A DNA stretch of 64,000 bases from Phyto melanocephala (taxonomy: Eukaryota > Arthropoda > Insecta > Diptera > Rhinophoridae). Shown one piece after another: positions 60,524 through 64,000 of the stretch (its first letter is position 1; every line of letters starts with the position of its first letter). The translations under genes and the position numbers were made by a program. The notes under the pieces were generated by a model that saw nothing but the letters and a program-made list of their open reading frames with translations, searched no databases and was not told the DNA's origin. The stretch spans positions 20,158,701 to 20,222,700 of the forward strand of contig OW799235.1 of assembly GCA_941918925.1 (NCBI GenBank), written 5' to 3'.

Positions 60524-60789
60524 TTCATTATAAAATAACATTAAGTTGAAAATACTTTCAACTTATGTACATACATACATATGTACATATGTACATGTAT
60601 GTATATTAAAACTGTTAATTAAGAAAATTTAAAGATTTTATATTGTACATTGTTTATGTTATTTGAGTGGATTGTTTATTTATTTTACATTATTGATTGT
60701 AATTTAATTCCAACACTCGTTTGTGAATATCTTTCATGGTTTATGAGACATAACGCACCTACTTTTTATAAAAATAAATTGTTACAAGT

Positions 60790-60973
60790 CATGGTGTAAT
60801 TACATAAGGTGATAGCGTAAAGGAGAGCAAATTTGGTCTCTCTTTTTTTATGTATGGAGTTTGACAATTTCCGAAGTTGAAATAATTTTTTTAAGTATGT
60901 ATTTTGACATTCTCCAGAACACAAAAAAATAGTCAGCTGAGCTTGCACCGCCACCTTGTATAAGTGTACCCTG
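60790..60973. mobile_element. 184-bp P-like MITE with 8-9-bp TSD
   Basis: Same ends as 35984. GTTACAAGT precedes (60781-60789) and follows (60974-60982). Confidence 0.8.
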
Positions 60974-61087
60974 GTTACAAGTATTAATTTTGTAAGCAAA
61001 ATTTTAAGTTGATCAAACAAACCTATTGAATATTTAAAAAAATAAATTTCTATGGACTTGTATCTATTTAAAAGGTAAAAATAAAAA

Positions 61088-61836
61088 TCTATATATATAA
61101 AAGTGAAACTCTGTGTGTGTGTGTGTGTTAGCTATAGACTCCGAAACTGTAAAACCGATCGGACTCAAACTTTAGCAAGTTGTTGTACACATACCAGGGA
61201 GTGTTTATGGGTGGAAAAAAGTGGGCGGGGCCACGCCCATAAAAAATTAAGTAGCATTTTAATCTACTTGCACTGGACCGATGTTTCTGAAACTTTGCAC
61301 ACATATTGAGATGTCATGACTTTATAATTTCGTAATAAAAAATTTGGCGGGGCCACGCCCATAAAAAAAAGTTATAATTTTGAGGTACTTGCACTGGACT
61401 AATTTTCCTGAAACTTTGCACACATATTAAGCTATCATGACTAAATAATTTTGTGATTAAAAAAGTGGGCAGTGCCACGCCCATAAGAAATAAATGATAG
61501 TTTTTAGCTCCTTGCCATAGATCGATTTGTCTGAAACTTTGCACACACATATTGAGCTGTCATGACTATATAATTTCGTGATTAGAAAAGTGGGCAGTGC
61601 CACGCCCATAAAAAAAGTTATAATTTTGAGGTACTTGCTCTAGACCGATTTTCGTGAAACTTTGCACAAATATTGAGTTGTTATGACTATACAACTTCGT
61701 GATTAGAAAAGTGGGCAGTGCCACGCCCATTAAAAAAAGTAATAATTTTTAGCTTTTTGCACTTGATATTCAATTAAAAATCAGAATGCATTTTGATTCA
61801 TTAATGGGCGTAGCAACGCGCGCCGGGCTTTTCTAG
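61088..61836 (+). mobile_element. Helitron-like element, subtype B
   Basis: TCTATATATATAAAAGTG after A; ends CGGGCTTTTCTAG at 61836. Five ~121-bp units. Its tail before the end (CAATTAAAAATCAGAATGCA) matches the subtype B element at 59903. Confidence 0.8.
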
Positions 61837-62705
61837 TCTATATATATAAAAGTGAAACTCTGTGTGTGCGTGTGTGTTAGCTATAGACTCCGAAACTGTA
61901 AAACCGATCGGGCTCAAACTTTGGTAAGTTGTTGGACACATACCAGGGAGTGTTTGTGGGTGAAAAAAAGTGGACGGAGCCACGCCCATAAAAAATTAGT
62001 TGTCAGTTTTAGCTACTTGCACTTGACCGATTTTTCTGAAACTTTGCACACATATCGAGCTGTCATGACTAAATAATTTCGTGATAAGAAAAGTGGGCGG
62101 GGCCACGCCCCTAAAAAAGTTTTAATTTTTAGGTACTTGCACTGGACCGATTTTTCTGAAACTTTGCACACATATTGAGCTGTCATGGCTTTATAATTTT
62201 GTGATTGAAAAAGTGGGCGGGGTCACGCCCATAAAAAATTAGTTATCAGTTTTAGCTACTTGCACTGGACCGAATTTTCTGAAACCTTGCAAACATACTG
62301 AGCTATCATGACTACACTTTCCTCATTAGAAAAGTGGGCAGTGCCACGCCCATTAAAAAAAGGTATCATTTTGAGGTACTTGCACTGGACCGATTTTTCT
62401 GAAACTGAATTGATTCTGAATTGAGTTGTCATGACTATACAGTTTCGTATTTAGAAAAGTGGGCAGTGCCACGCTCATAAAAAAAGGTATCATTTTGAGG
62501 TACTTACACTGGACCGATTTTTCTGAAACTTTGCACACATATTGAGCTGTCATGACTATACAGTTTCGTAATTAGAAAAGTGGGCAGTGCCACGCTCATA
62601 AAGAAAAAGTTATAGTTTTTAGCCTTGCACTTGATATTCGATTAAAATTTAGAATGCGATTAAAATTCATGAAGGGGCGTAGCAACGCGCGCCGGGATTG
62701 GCTAG
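61837..62705 (+). mobile_element. Helitron-like element, subtype A, abutting the previous one
   Basis: TCTATATATATAAAAGTG begins exactly one base after CTAG of the preceding element; ends GGGATTGGCTAG followed by T. Unit order and tail (GATTAAAATTTAGAATGCGA) closely match 59027-59902. One unit near 62400 has a small internal change (GAAACTGAATTGATTCTGAA). Confidence 0.8.
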
Positions 62706-62983
62706 TAAATAATAAAAGAGAAAAATTATATGTAGGTATGCAAACACTTTTCATTTTACAGAGCAACAATTGACACCCTGATAAGGTTTATCTTGACATT
62801 TATAAAAATTTTATATTGATAGCATTTTAATTTATAATTTTAACGGTATTTTGGCCACATGATATATAAAACAGAATAAGTATCTATAGACCTAAATACA
62901 TACATATGTCGATTATCAAAAGCAGTATAACTTTAGTTTCGTTGCCAGTTGTAAAATAAATTATTGCTTATGTTAGTTTTTTA

Positions 62984-63684
62984 TTTTTCTTTGAACTTGC
63001 TTTCATGTTCAGACTCAGCAGCTGACTTGCCCAGGTTTCGTTCTCTTTTACTTATTATACTCTTCATACAGTGAAAAAGGGTATATATAGGTTTGTCATT
63101 CCGTTTGAAATTTCTACAATTATCAATTATCTACACATACATACAAACGTGGTATACTGGTTAGAGTGAGCCAAAAATTTTTTTTTATTTTATATTTTAT
63201 TCAAATTTTTATTGTTTTATTTTTAATTTTTCTTTTAATTTATTTTTTTTTAAGCACATAAGTAAACTAAATGTATAATATTACAATGGGATGTTTTTAT
63301 ATATGTATGTTTTGTATGTACGTATTTCATATGAGATAAATGGTGACATAAACAATTGTTGTTGAATGACTACACGTTGTGAAGGGTATATAAGATTCGG
63401 CATGGCCGAATATATCACTCTTGTTTGTTTTTATTACTCTTTTGTTTTTGGTTTCTCAACAAAAACTTGCTCGTACTTGCCGAGTACAGGCAAGTGTGTA
63501 CTCAAAAATGAGCAAGTTTCTTCCTCTTAACCCGACCTTACCCCTTTTGCCTATAAACACAACACTTGCGCAAGTCACTTGCGCAAGTGACTTGCCTAGT
63601 GAGAAAGGCGTGTAAGTAAAAGAGAACGAAACTTGGGCAAGTCAATTGCTGAGTCTGAACGTGAAAACAAGTTCAAAGAAAAAC
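62984..63684. mobile_element. Inverted-repeat element with ~65-bp arms, hosting a nested hairpin-family copy
   Basis: The left arm (62984-63053: CTTTGAACTTGCTTTCATGT ... TTTCGTTCTCTTTTACTTA) recurs inverted at 63613-63684 with few changes. Between them lie a hairpin-family copy (63055-63440, minus) and a stretch with repeated ACTTGC/GCAAGT motifs (63460-63600). Non-coding. Confidence 0.65.
63055..63440 (-). repeat. Short hairpin-family copy (~385 bp), both ends present
   Basis: Minus strand: AACAAACAAGAGTGATATA, hairpin TTCGGCCATGCCGAA, TTATATACCCTTCACAACG, then a T/A-rich middle with the tRNA-like piece TATACTGGTTAGAGTGAGCC on the plus strand (63152-63171), ending at the plus-strand TATACTCTTCATACAGTG. 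A deletion derivative of the ~950-bp form. Confidence 0.7.
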
Positions 63685-64000
63685 AAGTAACAGTGCTATA
63701 TTCGGCCATGCCGAATCTTATATACCCTTCACAACGTGTAGTCATGCAATAACAATTGTTTGTATCACCACTCATCTCATATAAAATACGTGCATACGTA
63801 CACGTTAGAATAAATGTGGCATCGAATCCCAGCTGAGACAAAAAAATTTTATTTTATTTAATATATTATTTATATTTTGTTATTATTTTTTTTATATTTT
63901 TTTTTTAATTTTTTTAAAAAATTTTTAAAATTTTTTTTGTGTAATTTTTTTTATTATTTTTTTTTTTTATTTTTAATATTTTTTCTTTTTGTAATTTCTT
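63685..64000 (+). repeat. Hairpin-family copy, runs off the window
   Basis: AAGTAACAGTGCTATATTCG, hairpin TTCGGCCATGCCGAA, TTATATACCCTTCACAACG, then GGCATCGAATCCCAGCTGAG and a T-rich tail to the window end. Very close to the copy at 56420. Confidence 0.7.

Noticed and set aside
59160..62640. Regularly spaced repeats that might suggest a CRISPR-like array
   Set aside because: Units are ~121 bp and continuous with no unique spacers, the host is a eukaryote, and the blocks have Helitron-type ends.

Overview
The window is nuclear DNA of a true fly, most likely a calyptrate such as a blow fly or house-fly relative. The evidence is a very AT-rich background, dense ATGTATGTACATACAT simple sequence, short GT-AG introns, a recognisable fly gene (artichoke) and fly-type transposons. 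The species cannot be fixed from the sequence alone. Layout: 1-16800 is repeat-rich intergenic DNA with TIR elements (several with 8-bp target duplications), a LINE end and a dispersed family with a TTCGGC hairpin at its start. 16802-21530 (minus) is a nine-exon gene that I assembled by hand; all splice phases agree and give a 478-aa protein that I do not recognise. A dead Tc1-like transposase lies in one of its introns. 21531-23917 is more repeat debris. 23922-34414 (minus) is a complete, apparently very young Ty3/gypsy-type LTR retrotransposon of 10.5 kb. It has 2.0-kb LTRs that look identical except for one T, a 4-bp ATAC target duplication, a tRNA-Lys-type primer site, an intact gag and an intact pol (protease, RT, RNase H, integrase; no env). 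Gag and pol overlap in the -1 frame with a GGGAAAC slip site and a downstream stem. Size and layout recall Ulysses/Osvaldo elements. 34419-49700 holds older repeats, decayed minus-strand coding remnants near 37.1-39.0 kb, and one short Helitron-like element. 50706-55925 (plus) is the artichoke orthologue, a secreted leucine-rich-repeat protein of about 1598 aa in four coding exons. 56040-57215 is a TIR element with two other repeats nested in it. 59027-62705 contains four Helitron-like elements in two head-to-tail pairs, each filled with ~121-bp GC-rich tandem units. 62984-64000 is another nested palindromic repeat. How the parts relate: only two host genes are well supported, and nothing ties them functionally. 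The rest is transposon history. The strongest points for follow-up are the putatively active retrotransposon with its frameshift signal and repeated primer-site region, the unknown nine-exon gene, the Helitron dimers in opposite subfamily order, and an in-frame 66-nt intron in artichoke.
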